Below the pieces are notes generated by a model. It saw nothing but the letters and a program-made list of their open reading frames with translations, had not been told where the DNA came from and ran no database searches. Positions 22,600-31,117 of a stretch of 33,503 nucleotides of DNA are shown here, in pieces (position 1 is the first letter of the stretch; every line of letters begins with the position of its first letter). The stretch comes from JBBQER01 sp038320885 (GTDB lineage: Bacteria > Actinomycetota > Acidimicrobiia > IMCC26256 > PALSA-610), in the NCBI GenBank assembly GCA_038320885.1, contig JBBQER010000038.1, positions 1 through 33,503 on the forward strand. Direction: 5' to 3'. Made by a program: the position numbers and the translations under genes.

Positions 22600-23454
22600 G
22601 TGAAAGCCACTCTCGGCGCGGCGATCGCGATCATCGCGGTCGTCGCGTCGACCGTCGTCGTACCCGCAGTCGGCGCAGCTTCGTCGTCCGGCTGCAATGG
22701 AACGACGGGCGTGACGGTGATCGTCGACTTCACGCACTTTGCCGGCGGAAACGTCGAACGCGGATGCGCGCCCGGCGACCCGGCCAACGGACTGGTCGCG
22801 CTGCACGCGGCCGGCTTCAGGTCGGCGGGCACCGCCCAATACGGCGACGCGTTCGTCTGCCGCATCGACGGGCTCCCGACGCCGAAGCAGGATGCGTGCG
22901 CGATCACCCCTTCGCCGTCGGCGTACTGGGCGTATTGGTATGCGCGGCCGTCGGATTCGACGTGGACGTACAGCGCGCTCGGGGTTCTCGACTTCGACCC
23001 GAAACCGGGCACCATCGAAGCGTTCGCGTTCGGTAATCGCGCCCAACCGAGCGTCAAGCCGTCGGCCGCGATCCCGACCACGACCACGACCCGGACAACG
23101 ACCCCGACCACTGGGACGCCGGCGCCGCCGCCTACCCAGCCGCCACCGGTCACCGCCGCCACGCTTCCGGCTCCTCCCGGCACGACCGACCCGCCGGTCG
23201 TCGCGCTCGAGCCGACGACGACCACCACGACGCGGCACCACAAGCCCACCGCCATCACGACGACGACTGCGAGCACCCGAACGACGGCATCGTCGAGTAC
23301 GACGGTGGGCATCATCGAGCGTTCGGCATCGGGCCCGGTCCGGCACGACAGCTCGGGATCCCCGATCGCCGCGATCCTCGCGGTCGCGATCGTCAGTGGA
23401 CTCGCGATCGGCGCGTTCGCGTTCACCCGCGCCCGGCGGCGACGAAGCGCGTGA
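22600..23454 (+). CDS. Membrane-anchored DUF4430-like protein (transcobalamin beta-domain-like)
   Basis: This 284-residue protein has an N-terminal signal peptide (to about residue 26, VGA-ASSS). A DUF4430-like domain of about 115 residues follows (GLVALHAAGF, YGDAFVCRIDGLP, then AYWAYWYA and WTYSALGV). A Thr/Pro stalk (about 150-235) leads to a C-terminal TM helix (about 255-276) with an RARRRR stop-transfer tail. DUF4430 is the fold of the C-terminal beta domain of intrinsic factor and transcobalamin, which caps cobalamin. Cys32, Cys56, Cys87 and Cys100 may form two disulfides outside the cell. GTG 22600 has GGGAG 6 bases upstream, 20 bases after the toroid gene. The stop overlaps the EcfT start. 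The natural inference is a cell-anchored partner of the toroid protein. Confidence 0.82.
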   Translation: MKATLGAAIAIIAVVASTVVVPAVGAASSSGCNGTTGVTVIVDFTHFAGGNVERGCAPGDPANGLVALHAAGFRSAGTAQYGDAFVCRIDGLPTPKQDACAITPSPSAYWAYWYARPSDSTWTYSALGVLDFDPKPGTIEAFAFGNRAQPSVKPSAAIPTTTTTRTTTPTTGTPAPPPTQPPPVTAATLPAPPGTTDPPVVALEPTTTTTTRHHKPTAITTTTASTRTTASSSTTVGIIERSASGPVRHDSSGSPIAAILAVAIVSGLAIGAFAFTRARRRRSA

Positions 23455-24629
23455 GCTCGGTCGCGGCGCTCCGGCTCCCTCGCCTCGTTCACCCCATTGC
23501 GTGGTGGATCTGGGCGATCGGATTGGCGACCGCCGCGACGCGCACGACGAACCCCCTGCTGCTCGCGCTCGTGCTCGCAGTCGCCGGCACGGTGGTCGCG
23601 GCCCGCCGCACCGAAGCGCCCTGGGCACGCGCATTCAAGTTCTATCTGCTGCTCGGGATCGCCGTGATCACGATCCGGGTGGTGTTCCGCATCGTCTTCG
23701 GCGGTGGCGACGGCTCGGGTGAGCACGTGCTGCTCACCCTGCCGGAGATCCCGTTGCCCGGGTTCATGTCGGGCGTACGCCTCGGCGGTGCCGTCAGCGC
23801 GGAGAACGTCCTCGCGGCTGCTTACGACGGCTTTCGGCTCGCGACGCTGCTGTGCTGCATCGGAGCCGCCAACACCCTGGCGAATCCGAAGCGCGCGCTG
23901 CGCGTGCTCCCCGCGGCTCTCTACGAGCTCGGTGTCGCGATCACGGTTGCGGTCACGGTCGCACCCCAACTCGTCGAGAGCGCGCAACGAGTGCGCCGGG
24001 CGCGCAAGCTCCGTGGCGACACCGCGCGCGGGCGCCGCGCGATCCGTGGCATCGCGATGCCGGTCCTGCACGACACGCTCGAGCGTTCGTTCCAGCTTGC
24101 GGCCGCGATGGACTCGCGCGGCTACGGACGCGCGGGATCGGTCCCGCCGCGGGTGCGGCACGTGACGGCGGCCCTGCTCCTCGCGGGACTGCTCGGGCTG
24201 TGCACCGGGCTCTACGGCTTGCTCGACACGACGACCCCGCGCCTGCTCGGCGCGCCGATGCTGGTCGCCGGCCTCGGGCTCGCGGCGGCGGGCCTGCTGC
24301 TCGGCGGCCGCCGCGCGCGCCGCACCCGCTACCGGCCCGACCGCTGGGGGTTCGCGGAGTGGGCGACGGCATGCTCCGGCATCGCGGCCGCGGTCGCGAT
24401 GATCGTCGCCGGCAGCCTCGACCCGGCCGCGCTCAACCCGTCGATCTTCCCGCCCGCGTGGCCGACCCTGCCCTGGCTCCCGGCCGCCGCGATCCTGCTC
24501 GCGGTGCTTCCCGCCGTGCTCACGCCGCCGCCGCCGATCGCGGTCGCGCCCCCGCGCCGGTCGTCGGAGTCCCCGCCGCTCGCGCCCGATCGGATCCGCG
24601 CGCCCGAACGGATCCGATCCCACGCATGA
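23451..24629 (+). CDS. ecfT: ECF transporter transmembrane subunit EcfT
   Basis: This 392-residue membrane protein has the EcfT (CbiQ-like) core. Hydrophobic N-terminal helices are followed by the cytosolic coupling region with two Arg-rich signatures, RRARKLRGD (about 183-191) and AAAMDSRGYGR (the A-R-G motif that docks on the ATPases). The family is usually about 260 residues; here roughly 130 extra residues add more TM helices and a Pro-rich C-terminal tail. It couples ATP hydrolysis to toppling of the S subunit. GTG 23451 overlaps the DUF4430 stop (GTGA), and its own stop overlaps the EcfA start (ATGA). Context within a B12 riboswitch operon suggests cobalamin transport. Confidence 0.88.
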   Translation: MSSVAALRLPRLVHPIAWWIWAIGLATAATRTTNPLLLALVLAVAGTVVAARRTEAPWARAFKFYLLLGIAVITIRVVFRIVFGGGDGSGEHVLLTLPEIPLPGFMSGVRLGGAVSAENVLAAAYDGFRLATLLCCIGAANTLANPKRALRVLPAALYELGVAITVAVTVAPQLVESAQRVRRARKLRGDTARGRRAIRGIAMPVLHDTLERSFQLAAAMDSRGYGRAGSVPPRVRHVTAALLLAGLLGLCTGLYGLLDTTTPRLLGAPMLVAGLGLAAAGLLLGGRRARRTRYRPDRWGFAEWATACSGIAAAVAMIVAGSLDPAALNPSIFPPAWPTLPWLPAAAILLAVLPAVLTPPPPIAVAPPRRSSESPPLAPDRIRAPERIRSHA

Positions 24630-26251
24630 TCCGCTTCGAGCACGTCACGATCACCTACGCCGACGCGGAACAACCGACGCTCCGCGCCGTGAACCTGACC
24701 ATTCCCGCGGGTGAGCTCTGCGTCGTGATCGGCGGCACGGGCTCCGGAAAGTCAACCCTGCTCGGCGCGATCAACGGCCTCGTGCCGCACTTCACCGGTG
24801 GAACGTTGGCGGGGCGGGTGACCGTCGACGGCCGCGACACGCGTACGCATCCGCCGCGCGAGCTGGCCGACGTCGTCGGCGTCGTGACCCAGGATCCGCT
24901 CGGAGGCTGCGTCACCGACACCTTGGAGGAGGAGCTCGCCTACGGGATGGAGCAGCTCGCGATCGCACCCGACGTGATGCGCAAGCGCGTCGAGGAGACG
25001 CTCGACCTCCTCGGCCTCGCCGAGCTGCGCAACCGCGCGCTCCACCAACTCTCCGCGGGTCAGCTCCAGCGCGTCGCGATCGGAGCGGCGCTCACCGTGC
25101 ATCCGAAAGTGCTCGTGCTCGACGAGCCCACTTCGGCGCTCGACCCGACCGCGGCCGAGGACGTGCTGGCGACGATCACCCGCCTGGTGCACGACCTGGG
25201 CGTCACCGTCGTGATGGCCGAGCACCGGCTCGAACGCGTGGTGCAGTACGCCGACTCGATCGTGCACGTTGGCGGCGACGGCACCGTCGAGCACGGTGAC
25301 CCCGCCGAGCTCCTGACGCGCACGAGTGTCGCACCGCCCATCGTCGAGCTGGGACGCCTCGCGGGGTGGACGCCGCTGCCGCTGTCGGTGCGTGACGCGC
25401 GCCGCCGGGCCGAGCCGCTCCTCGCCGGTCTCGCAAGCGAGGATCCTCCGCCCGCCGTTGCGCGCGCTCCCGAGTCGGGCCCGCCGGTGCTCGGGGCGCG
25501 CGGGATCGTCGTGCGCTACGGACCGGTCGTCGCCGTGCGCGAGGTCGACATCGAGCTGCGTGCGGGCGAGGTCGCCGCGCTGATGGGTCGCAACGGCGCC
25601 GGGAAGTCGTCGCTCCTGTGGGCACTCCAGGGCACCGGCGCGCGCCGGGGCGGGCGGGTCGACATCGGAGGTCGCGACCCCGGTGACCTCTCGCCTACGG
25701 AATCGCGCGCGCTCGTCGGCCTGGTCCCACAATCGCCGGGCGACCTGTTGTACCTCGACACCGTCGGCGAGGAGCTCGCCCAGGCCGACGCCGAATCACG
25801 CGCCGAGCAGGGACTCGCCCGCGCGACGCTCGACCGGCTCGCACCGGGAATCGACAACGGCACGCATCCGCGCGACCTCTCCGAAGGACAACGACTCGCG
25901 CTCGTGCTTGCTGTGCAGCTCGCCGCATCGCCGCGCGTCGTCCTCCTCGACGAGCCGACGCGCGGCCTCGACTACCGGGCGAAGCGCGAGCTCGCGCGGA
26001 TCCTCGGTGATCTCGCGGCCCGCGGTCACGCGATCGTCGTGTCGACCCACGACGTGGAGTTCGTCGCCGCCGGCTCGCAGCGCGTCGTCGTGCTGGCCGA
26101 CGGCGAGATCGTCGCCGACGGGCCGACCGACGCGGTGATCGTCGCGTCACCGTCGTTCGCGCCCCAGGTCGCCAAGATCCTCGCCCCCCGCCCCTGGCTC
26201 ACGGTCGAGCAGGTGCGGGCCGCGGGCGTGTTCGCAGGGGCGGGCGCATGA
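24626..26251 (+). CDS. ecfA: ECF transporter ATP-binding protein, two fused ATPase domains
   Basis: A 541-residue tandem ABC ATPase. Domain 1 has Walker A GGTGSGKST (36-44), Q-loop Q89, signature LSAGQLQR (142-149), Walker B VLVLDEPT (162-169) and switch His200. Domain 2 has Walker A GRNGAGKSS (321-329), signature LSEGQ (418-422), Walker B VVLLDEPT (438-445) and a switch His in VVSTHD. Both sites look catalytically complete. In many ECF systems these are two proteins, EcfA and EcfA'; a fusion is common in actinobacteria. The start is fixed by an ATGA overlap with ecfT, and its stop overlaps the S-subunit start. The open frame upstream of 24626 is an antisense-like shadow of ecfT and is not part of the gene. 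Confidence 0.95.
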   Translation: MIRFEHVTITYADAEQPTLRAVNLTIPAGELCVVIGGTGSGKSTLLGAINGLVPHFTGGTLAGRVTVDGRDTRTHPPRELADVVGVVTQDPLGGCVTDTLEEELAYGMEQLAIAPDVMRKRVEETLDLLGLAELRNRALHQLSAGQLQRVAIGAALTVHPKVLVLDEPTSALDPTAAEDVLATITRLVHDLGVTVVMAEHRLERVVQYADSIVHVGGDGTVEHGDPAELLTRTSVAPPIVELGRLAGWTPLPLSVRDARRRAEPLLAGLASEDPPPAVARAPESGPPVLGARGIVVRYGPVVAVREVDIELRAGEVAALMGRNGAGKSSLLWALQGTGARRGGRVDIGGRDPGDLSPTESRALVGLVPQSPGDLLYLDTVGEELAQADAESRAEQGLARATLDRLAPGIDNGTHPRDLSEGQRLALVLAVQLAASPRVVLLDEPTRGLDYRAKRELARILGDLAARGHAIVVSTHDVEFVAAGSQRVVVLADGEIVADGPTDAVIVASPSFAPQVAKILAPRPWLTVEQVRAAGVFAGAGA

Positions 26252-27048
26252 GCGCGTCGGTCAATGCCGTTGACGTCGGCCCGCGCACGGTCGCCGCGCT
26301 GGCGGTCGCCTCGGTGTTCGGCTTCTTGGCGTTCGCGTGGCCGTTCTTTGTCACGCCGGGATCGGGTATCGGCACCAACAGCGTCGCTCCGGTGATCTTC
26401 GGCGCGCTCCTGCTGTTCGTGCTCGCGGTCGTGCTCGCGCAACTGTCCGAAGGCGGCCTCGACTCCAAAGCCTTGGCGATGCTCGGCGTGCTCTCGGCCC
26501 TCGGCGCCGCGCTGCGGCCGCTCGGCGCCGGAACCGCGGGCGTCGAGACCATCTTCTTCCTGCTCGTCGTGTCGGGCCGCGCACTCGGGCCGGGCTTCGG
26601 GTTCAGCCTCGGTTGCACGACCCTCTTCGCGTCGGCACTCATCACGAGCGGCGTCGGCCCGTGGATGCCGTACCAGATGTTCGCCTGCGCATGGATCGGG
26701 CTCGGCGCGGGACTCCTGCCCCAGGCAACGGGCCGGCGCGAGATCGCGCTCCTCGCCGCGTACGGCGCGGTGTCGGCGTTCTTCTACGGGCTCGTGCTCA
26801 ACCTGTCGTTTTGGCCGTTCACACTCGGCGCGCAGACCCGCCTCTCGTTCCTGCCCGGCGCCGCGCTCGCCGAGAACCTGCACCGGTACGTAGTATTCGA
26901 CGTCACGACGTCATTCGGCTGGGACACCGGCCGCGCGATCACCAACGCGGTCTTGATCGCGCTCGCGGGCCGCGCCGTGCTCGACGCGCTCCGCCGCGCC
27001 GCCCGCAAAGCGAGCTTCGACTCCGCCGCAATCTTCGAACCGGCGTGA
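26248..27048 (+). CDS. ECF transporter substrate-specificity (S) subunit, predicted cobalamin-specific
   Basis: This 266-residue membrane protein has about six hydrophobic helices, including TVAALAVASVFGFLAFAW, VIFGALLLFVLAVVLA and ETIFFLLVVSGRALGPGFGF. The segment GVGPWMPYQMFACAWIGLGAG is typical of S subunits encoded with EcfT and EcfA. The S subunit binds the vitamin and sits beside EcfT. Its specificity is inferred from the riboswitch and the transcobalamin-like neighbours, not from its own residues. It is longer than most S subunits (about 180-200 residues), with an N-terminal extension. The start overlaps the EcfA stop (ATGA). The gene ends inside a 14-bp dyad shared with the convergent amidohydrolase. 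Confidence 0.82.
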   Translation: MSASVNAVDVGPRTVAALAVASVFGFLAFAWPFFVTPGSGIGTNSVAPVIFGALLLFVLAVVLAQLSEGGLDSKALAMLGVLSALGAALRPLGAGTAGVETIFFLLVVSGRALGPGFGFSLGCTTLFASALITSGVGPWMPYQMFACAWIGLGAGLLPQATGRREIALLAAYGAVSAFFYGLVLNLSFWPFTLGAQTRLSFLPGAALAENLHRYVVFDVTTSFGWDTGRAITNAVLIALAGRAVLDALRRAARKASFDSAAIFEPA

Positions 27049-27087
27049 GTTGGCGACCGTATAGGTAGCGAAGTCACGCCGGTTCGA
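27035..27087. terminator. 14-bp perfect dyad formed by two converging stop-codon regions
   Basis: TCGAACCGGCGTGA (27035-27048) and its exact complement (27074-27087) flank a 25-base loop. Each arm ends exactly at a TGA stop: the plus-strand S subunit ends FEPA-stop and the minus-strand amidohydrolase ends LEPA-stop. Either transcript folds into the same stem, so this is a likely bidirectional terminator built from coding sequence. Confidence 0.75.
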
Positions 27088-28273
27088 GAGTTGTCGGGAC
27101 GCCGCGGCGTTCGAGAACGGGGCGGAGCAGGTCGACGAAGTTGTCCCAGTAGAACCGCCGGGACGCGTCGGCGCCGGTGCCCGCGGCTTCCATGCTGCGC
27201 TCGAACCGCCCGATCGGGTTGCGGCCACCTTCGACGTGCGGGAAATCCGACGAGAACATGCACACCTCGACGCCGGAGTTCGCGATCGTCCAACCGGTGT
27301 CCTCGTGCGGGTACGGCGTCGCGCGCACCTGGCGCCGCACGTACTCGCTCGGGCGCATCTCCATGTTCTGCAGCCGCTCCTCGTTCTTGCGGAACGCTTC
27401 GTGCGCGGAGTCGAGCTGACGCAGCCAACTCGGTATCCACGACGCGCCGACCTCGATCACGCCGACCCGCAGGTCCGGGTGCCGTTGCAACACGCCGTCG
27501 ATCACGAGCGCATTGAGCGTCTGCATCACCGGCAGCGGGATGGACAGATAGTCGATCGACTTGAAGTTGGTGTCGCCGCCGTGGAAGTCGGGAACCGGAG
27601 GCAAACCGTTCTCGAAGAAGCCGAGATTCATCACGTTGGCGCCGGCGCCGGCCACGTGGAGGACCACCGGCACGCCCGCTTCGGCCGCACTCGCCCAGAG
27701 CGGTTCGAGGTCGACGTGCGCGGGTGAGTGATCCGGCGGGCAGTACTGGCCGATCTGGAGTGCGGCCGCGCCACCGTCGATGGCGTCGCGGGCAAGCGCG
27801 ACCGCGGCGGGCATGTCGCCCAGGGGAACGACACACACCGGAAGGAGCCGGGGATCGACCGCACACCACGCGAGCATGGCGCGGTGCTGGCCCCTCGCGA
27901 CCTCGCATGCGAGCGGCTGGTCGCCATCGCGTTCGATGCGTAACACGTGCGAGCTCGTGAACGTGTCGAACACGAGCTGACTCGCGAATCCCAACAGCTC
28001 CAACGCGCGCGGGCGATCGTCTTCGATGAACGAACCCGTCGCGAGGAAGTTCTTCCGCAACATGATCTGCGACTCGTCTTCGGCGCGGTACTCGGGGTCG
28101 GCGTGCGCGCGGCGAACGCGGTCGACGTCGAAGCCCTGACGACTCGAGTCGTCGGCCGCACCCAGCACGGGCAGCTTCGCCCGGTGCTCGGCCGCCAGAT
28201 GCGGCTCGAGCCACGCCGGTGGCTCCATGATGTGCGAGTCGGCGTCGTGCATCGGTCTGGTCGCGTACGCCAT
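27074..28273 (-). CDS. Amidohydrolase-2 family metal-dependent hydrolase
   Basis: This 399-residue protein belongs to PF04909 (decarboxylase/hydrolase TIM barrel). The N-terminal metal motif is DADSHIMEP (D-x-x-H variant of H/E-x-H), followed by VPVVLHVAGAG, the substrate-proximal GVIEVGASWIPSWLRQLD, and the metal Asp in CMFSSDFPHVEGG. Relatives act on aromatic acids or related compounds, for example as decarboxylases, or have unknown substrates. ATG 28273 is used; MHDADSH at 28252 is a possible later start. It converges on the B12 operon with a shared terminator, and the gene itself shows no sign of vitamin function. Confidence 0.88.
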   Translation of the reverse strand: MAYATRPMHDADSHIMEPPAWLEPHLAAEHRAKLPVLGAADDSSRQGFDVDRVRRAHADPEYRAEDESQIMLRKNFLATGSFIEDDRPRALELLGFASQLVFDTFTSSHVLRIERDGDQPLACEVARGQHRAMLAWCAVDPRLLPVCVVPLGDMPAAVALARDAIDGGAAALQIGQYCPPDHSPAHVDLEPLWASAAEAGVPVVLHVAGAGANVMNLGFFENGLPPVPDFHGGDTNFKSIDYLSIPLPVMQTLNALVIDGVLQRHPDLRVGVIEVGASWIPSWLRQLDSAHEAFRKNEERLQNMEMRPSEYVRRQVRATPYPHEDTGWTIANSGVEVCMFSSDFPHVEGGRNPIGRFERSMEAAGTGADASRRFYWDNFVDLLRPVLERRGVPTTLEPA

Positions 28274-28439
28274 GCGCAGACGTTACGCCGGTGCGCAGGG
28301 TGTCTTCAAAGGTGCGGTAGGATGAAATTTCGGGTTCCCTTCCTTCGGATTCCCGCGGCCGTACCTCATTTGTCCCGAAGTAGCTCACGGAACTGCCGAG
28401 GATCGGCCTTCCCGACCTACTTTCGAGGAGACATCCAGA
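28274..28439 (+). promoter_or_regulatory. 166-base leader/intergenic region before the RNA helicase
   Basis: No gene fits here. TAGGAT (28318-28323) is a plausible -10 element, without a clear -35, which would give a leader of about 110 bases before GTG 28440. RNA helicase leaders are often regulatory, and the C/T-rich stretch around 28335-28385 may be unstructured. A GAGGAG ribosome site lies about 10 bases before the start. Confidence 0.35.
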
Positions 28440-29621
28440 GTGACGACCTTCCGAGACCTCGGCCTGCGGGCCGAGTTCGTCGACGCCCTCGCGGGCCAAG
28501 GCATCGAAGAGGCATTCCCCATCCAAGAGGCGACGATCGCCGACGCGCTCGCGGGCCGCGACGTCTGCGGCAAGGCGCGCACCGGTTCCGGTAAGACGCT
28601 CGCGTTCGGCCTCCCCATGCTCCAGACCGCGGCGAAGCCGGTGCCGGGCCATCCCACCGCCCTCGTGCTGGTGCCGACTCGCGAGCTCGCGAAGCAGGTC
28701 GTCGACGTGCTCGCGCCGCTCGGCAAGGTCGTCGGCATGCGGGTTGCCGCGTTCTACGGCGGCACGTCGCTCGACAAGCAGGTGAAGAACCTCCAACGCA
28801 AGATCACGATCGCAGTCGCGACACCGGGACGCATGATCGACCTGCTCGAACGGGGCGAGCTCGATCTCGACGCCGTCCGCACGCTCGTGATCGACGAAGC
28901 CGACCGCATGGCCGACATGGGTTTCCTGCCGCAAGTCGAATGGATCATGCGCAAGGTCTCGACCAATCGCCAGACGCTCCTGTTCTCCGCGACGCTCGAC
29001 CGTGAGGTCGACGTGCTGGTTCGCCGCTACATGACCGATCCCGTCCGGCACGAGGTCGAGGCCGACAGCGAGACGATCGACGACATGACGCACCGGTTCC
29101 TCCGCGTGCACGAGATGGACCGGGTGAAGGTGCTCGCCGCGATCGCGGCCGGCGTGTCGCGCACGATGGTGTTCGTCCGTACGAAGCGCGGCGCCGATCG
29201 CTTGGTGTCACAGCTCAAGCGCGAAGGTGTCGACGCGGGAGCGATCCACGGCGACCTGCGGCAGTCGGCGCGTGAGCGCGCGCTGAAGGACTTCCAGGCC
29301 GGGACGCACGTGGTACTCGTCGCCACCGACGTCGCCGCACGCGGCATCCATGTCGACGACGTCGACGTGGTCGTCCACTTCGACCCGCCCGAGGAGCAGA
29401 AGGGCTACGTGCACCGCTCGGGTCGCACCGCGCGCGCCGGGCGCGAGGGCATCGTCGTCACGCTCGTGATGTGGGACCAGGAGCTCGCGGTCGAGCAGCT
29501 CCAACGCCGGCTCGGGTTGCGCCAACCCATCATCGAGGTCTTCTCGAACGACCCGCGCCTCGCCGATCTCGCCACCCTCGACTCGCCCGCACCCCGCCGC
29601 CGGATCGCGACTGCTTCGTAG
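28440..29621 (+). CDS. DEAD-box ATP-dependent RNA helicase
   Basis: This 393-residue helicase has all core motifs in order: Q motif (FPIQEAT), Walker A ARTGSGKT (46-53), PTRELA (79-84), TPGR (128-131), DEAD (152-155), SAT (183-185), and in the second RecA domain TDVAARGI and HRSGRTARAGR. There is only a short unstructured C-terminus, without the RNA-binding extension of DeaD/CsdA, so it is a minimal RhlE-like enzyme. It unwinds RNA during ribosome assembly or cold adaptation in related bacteria. GTG 28440 begins just before the Q motif and has a GAGGAG site. Confidence 0.95.
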   Translation: MTTFRDLGLRAEFVDALAGQGIEEAFPIQEATIADALAGRDVCGKARTGSGKTLAFGLPMLQTAAKPVPGHPTALVLVPTRELAKQVVDVLAPLGKVVGMRVAAFYGGTSLDKQVKNLQRKITIAVATPGRMIDLLERGELDLDAVRTLVIDEADRMADMGFLPQVEWIMRKVSTNRQTLLFSATLDREVDVLVRRYMTDPVRHEVEADSETIDDMTHRFLRVHEMDRVKVLAAIAAGVSRTMVFVRTKRGADRLVSQLKREGVDAGAIHGDLRQSARERALKDFQAGTHVVLVATDVAARGIHVDDVDVVVHFDPPEEQKGYVHRSGRTARAGREGIVVTLVMWDQELAVEQLQRRLGLRQPIIEVFSNDPRLADLATLDSPAPRRRIATAS

Positions 29622-29686
29622 GTCCGACCGTCATACAGTCCAGGGCCAGGCGGCCCGGCGCGGAGCGCCAAGAGCAGAGGTACGCC

Positions 29687-31117
29687 ATGACTGCGACTGA
29701 CTGGCAACTCCCGATCGGCGGCGAGTCGATCACGACCGGCGAATGGATCGAGGTACGCGCGCCGTACGACGGCGAGCTCCTCGGCCGGGTCCCCGCGTGC
29801 GGGTCCGAGCAGGTCGACGACGCGGTGCGCGCCGCGAAGGCCGCGCTCGCCGCCGGCCCGCTGCCCACCTGGAAACGGGCCGAGATCCTCGATCGGGCCG
29901 CGGAGCTCGTGTCGCGGCGCACCGAGGAGCTCGCGCGCATCATCGCAACCGAGTCGGCGAAGCCGATCAAGACGGCTCGGGTCGAGGCGCAGCGGTGCGT
30001 GTCGACGTTCACGTTCGCGGCGGTCGCGGCGCGCACGCTCGCGGGCGACGTGGTCCCGATGGAGGCGAGCGCGGCGGGTGAAGGCAAGCTCGCGTTCACG
30101 TTGCGGATGCCGATCGGCGTGGTCGGCGCGATCAGTCCGTTCAACTTCCCGCTCAACCTCGTCGCGCACAAGCTCGCCCCTGCCATCGCGGCCGGCTGCC
30201 CGGTCGTGCTCAAGCCCGCGAGCCAGACTCCCCTCTCGGCGATCACGCTGGCGCGGATCCTCCTCGACGAATGCGGATTGCCGGCCGGCGATCTGAACGT
30301 CGTGACCGGCAGTGGTGGCACGGTCGGCAACGCGATCGTCGATCATCCCGACATCGCGCTCATCACGTTCACCGGCTCGCCGGAGGTCGGATGGGGCATC
30401 CGCGGTCGCGCGCCGCGCAAGAAGGTCGGACTCGAGCTCGGCAACAACGCACCGTTGATCATCGAGCCCAGCGCCGACATCGAGACCGTCGCCAAGAAGG
30501 TGTCGGTTGCCGGGTTCAGCCACGCCGGTCAGTCGTGCATCTCGACGCAGCGCATCTACGTGCACGAATCTCGACGTGAGGAGTTCCTCGACGCCCTCGT
30601 CCCGTTGGTGGAAGGACTCGTGGTCGGCGATCCGCTCGAAGAGCGCACCGACGTGTCGGCCCTGATCTCGACCGCCGAACGCGACCGCGTCCAGTCGTGG
30701 GTCGACGAGGCGGTCGCCGGCGGCGCGGAGATCCTCGCGGGTGGGAAGGTGCGCGAAGACGGCATGCTCGCGCCGACCGTGCTCGGTGGCGTCACGCCCG
30801 ACATGAATGTGTGTGCGAACGAGGTGTTCGGGCCCGTCGTCGGCGTGGCGACGTATTCGTCCCTCGACGATGCGCTGCGCCTCGCGAACGACTCGCGCTA
30901 CGGGCTCCAAGCCGCGATCTTCACCGCCGACCTCAGCGACGCGCTGCGCGCCGCCCGCACCCTCGACTACGGCGGCGTGCTGGTGAACGAAGTGCCGACG
31001 TTCCGCGCCGACCAACAGCCTTATGGCGGCAACCGGGACAGCGGCAACACGCGCGAGGGTCCGCAATGGGCGGTCAGGGAGATGACCGAGGAACGCCTGG
31101 TGATCATTCAGACCTGA
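29687..31117 (+). CDS. NAD(P)-dependent aldehyde dehydrogenase
   Basis: This 476-residue member of the ALDH superfamily has the oxyanion Asn of SPFNFPLNL (N153), the cofactor helix motif FTGSPEVGWGI (228-238), the general base Glu250 in GLELGNNAP (family usually LELGGK/N) and catalytic Cys284 in HAGQSCISTQR. It oxidises an aldehyde to the acid in the cytosol. The GNNAP variant is shared by several aldehyde and semialdehyde dehydrogenases, so the substrate is not assigned. ATG 29687 has AGAGG 7 bases upstream; the longer open frame overlapping the helicase is not coding. Its stop codon lies in a short tandem repeat. Confidence 0.93.
   Translation: MTATDWQLPIGGESITTGEWIEVRAPYDGELLGRVPACGSEQVDDAVRAAKAALAAGPLPTWKRAEILDRAAELVSRRTEELARIIATESAKPIKTARVEAQRCVSTFTFAAVAARTLAGDVVPMEASAAGEGKLAFTLRMPIGVVGAISPFNFPLNLVAHKLAPAIAAGCPVVLKPASQTPLSAITLARILLDECGLPAGDLNVVTGSGGTVGNAIVDHPDIALITFTGSPEVGWGIRGRAPRKKVGLELGNNAPLIIEPSADIETVAKKVSVAGFSHAGQSCISTQRIYVHESRREEFLDALVPLVEGLVVGDPLEERTDVSALISTAERDRVQSWVDEAVAGGAEILAGGKVREDGMLAPTVLGGVTPDMNVCANEVFGPVVGVATYSSLDDALRLANDSRYGLQAAIFTADLSDALRAARTLDYGGVLVNEVPTFRADQQPYGGNRDSGNTREGPQWAVREMTEERLVIIQT

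Noticed and set aside
22398..24623. A 741-codon minus-strand open frame across the B12 operon
   Set aside because: It is an antisense shadow of GC-rich coding sequence. The translation is low-complexity Arg/Gly-rich, while the plus strand has recognisable domains and coupled starts.
26784..29111. A 775-codon minus-strand open frame over the amidohydrolase and the helicase
   Set aside because: It spans two confirmed genes in another frame and is compositionally unlike a protein.
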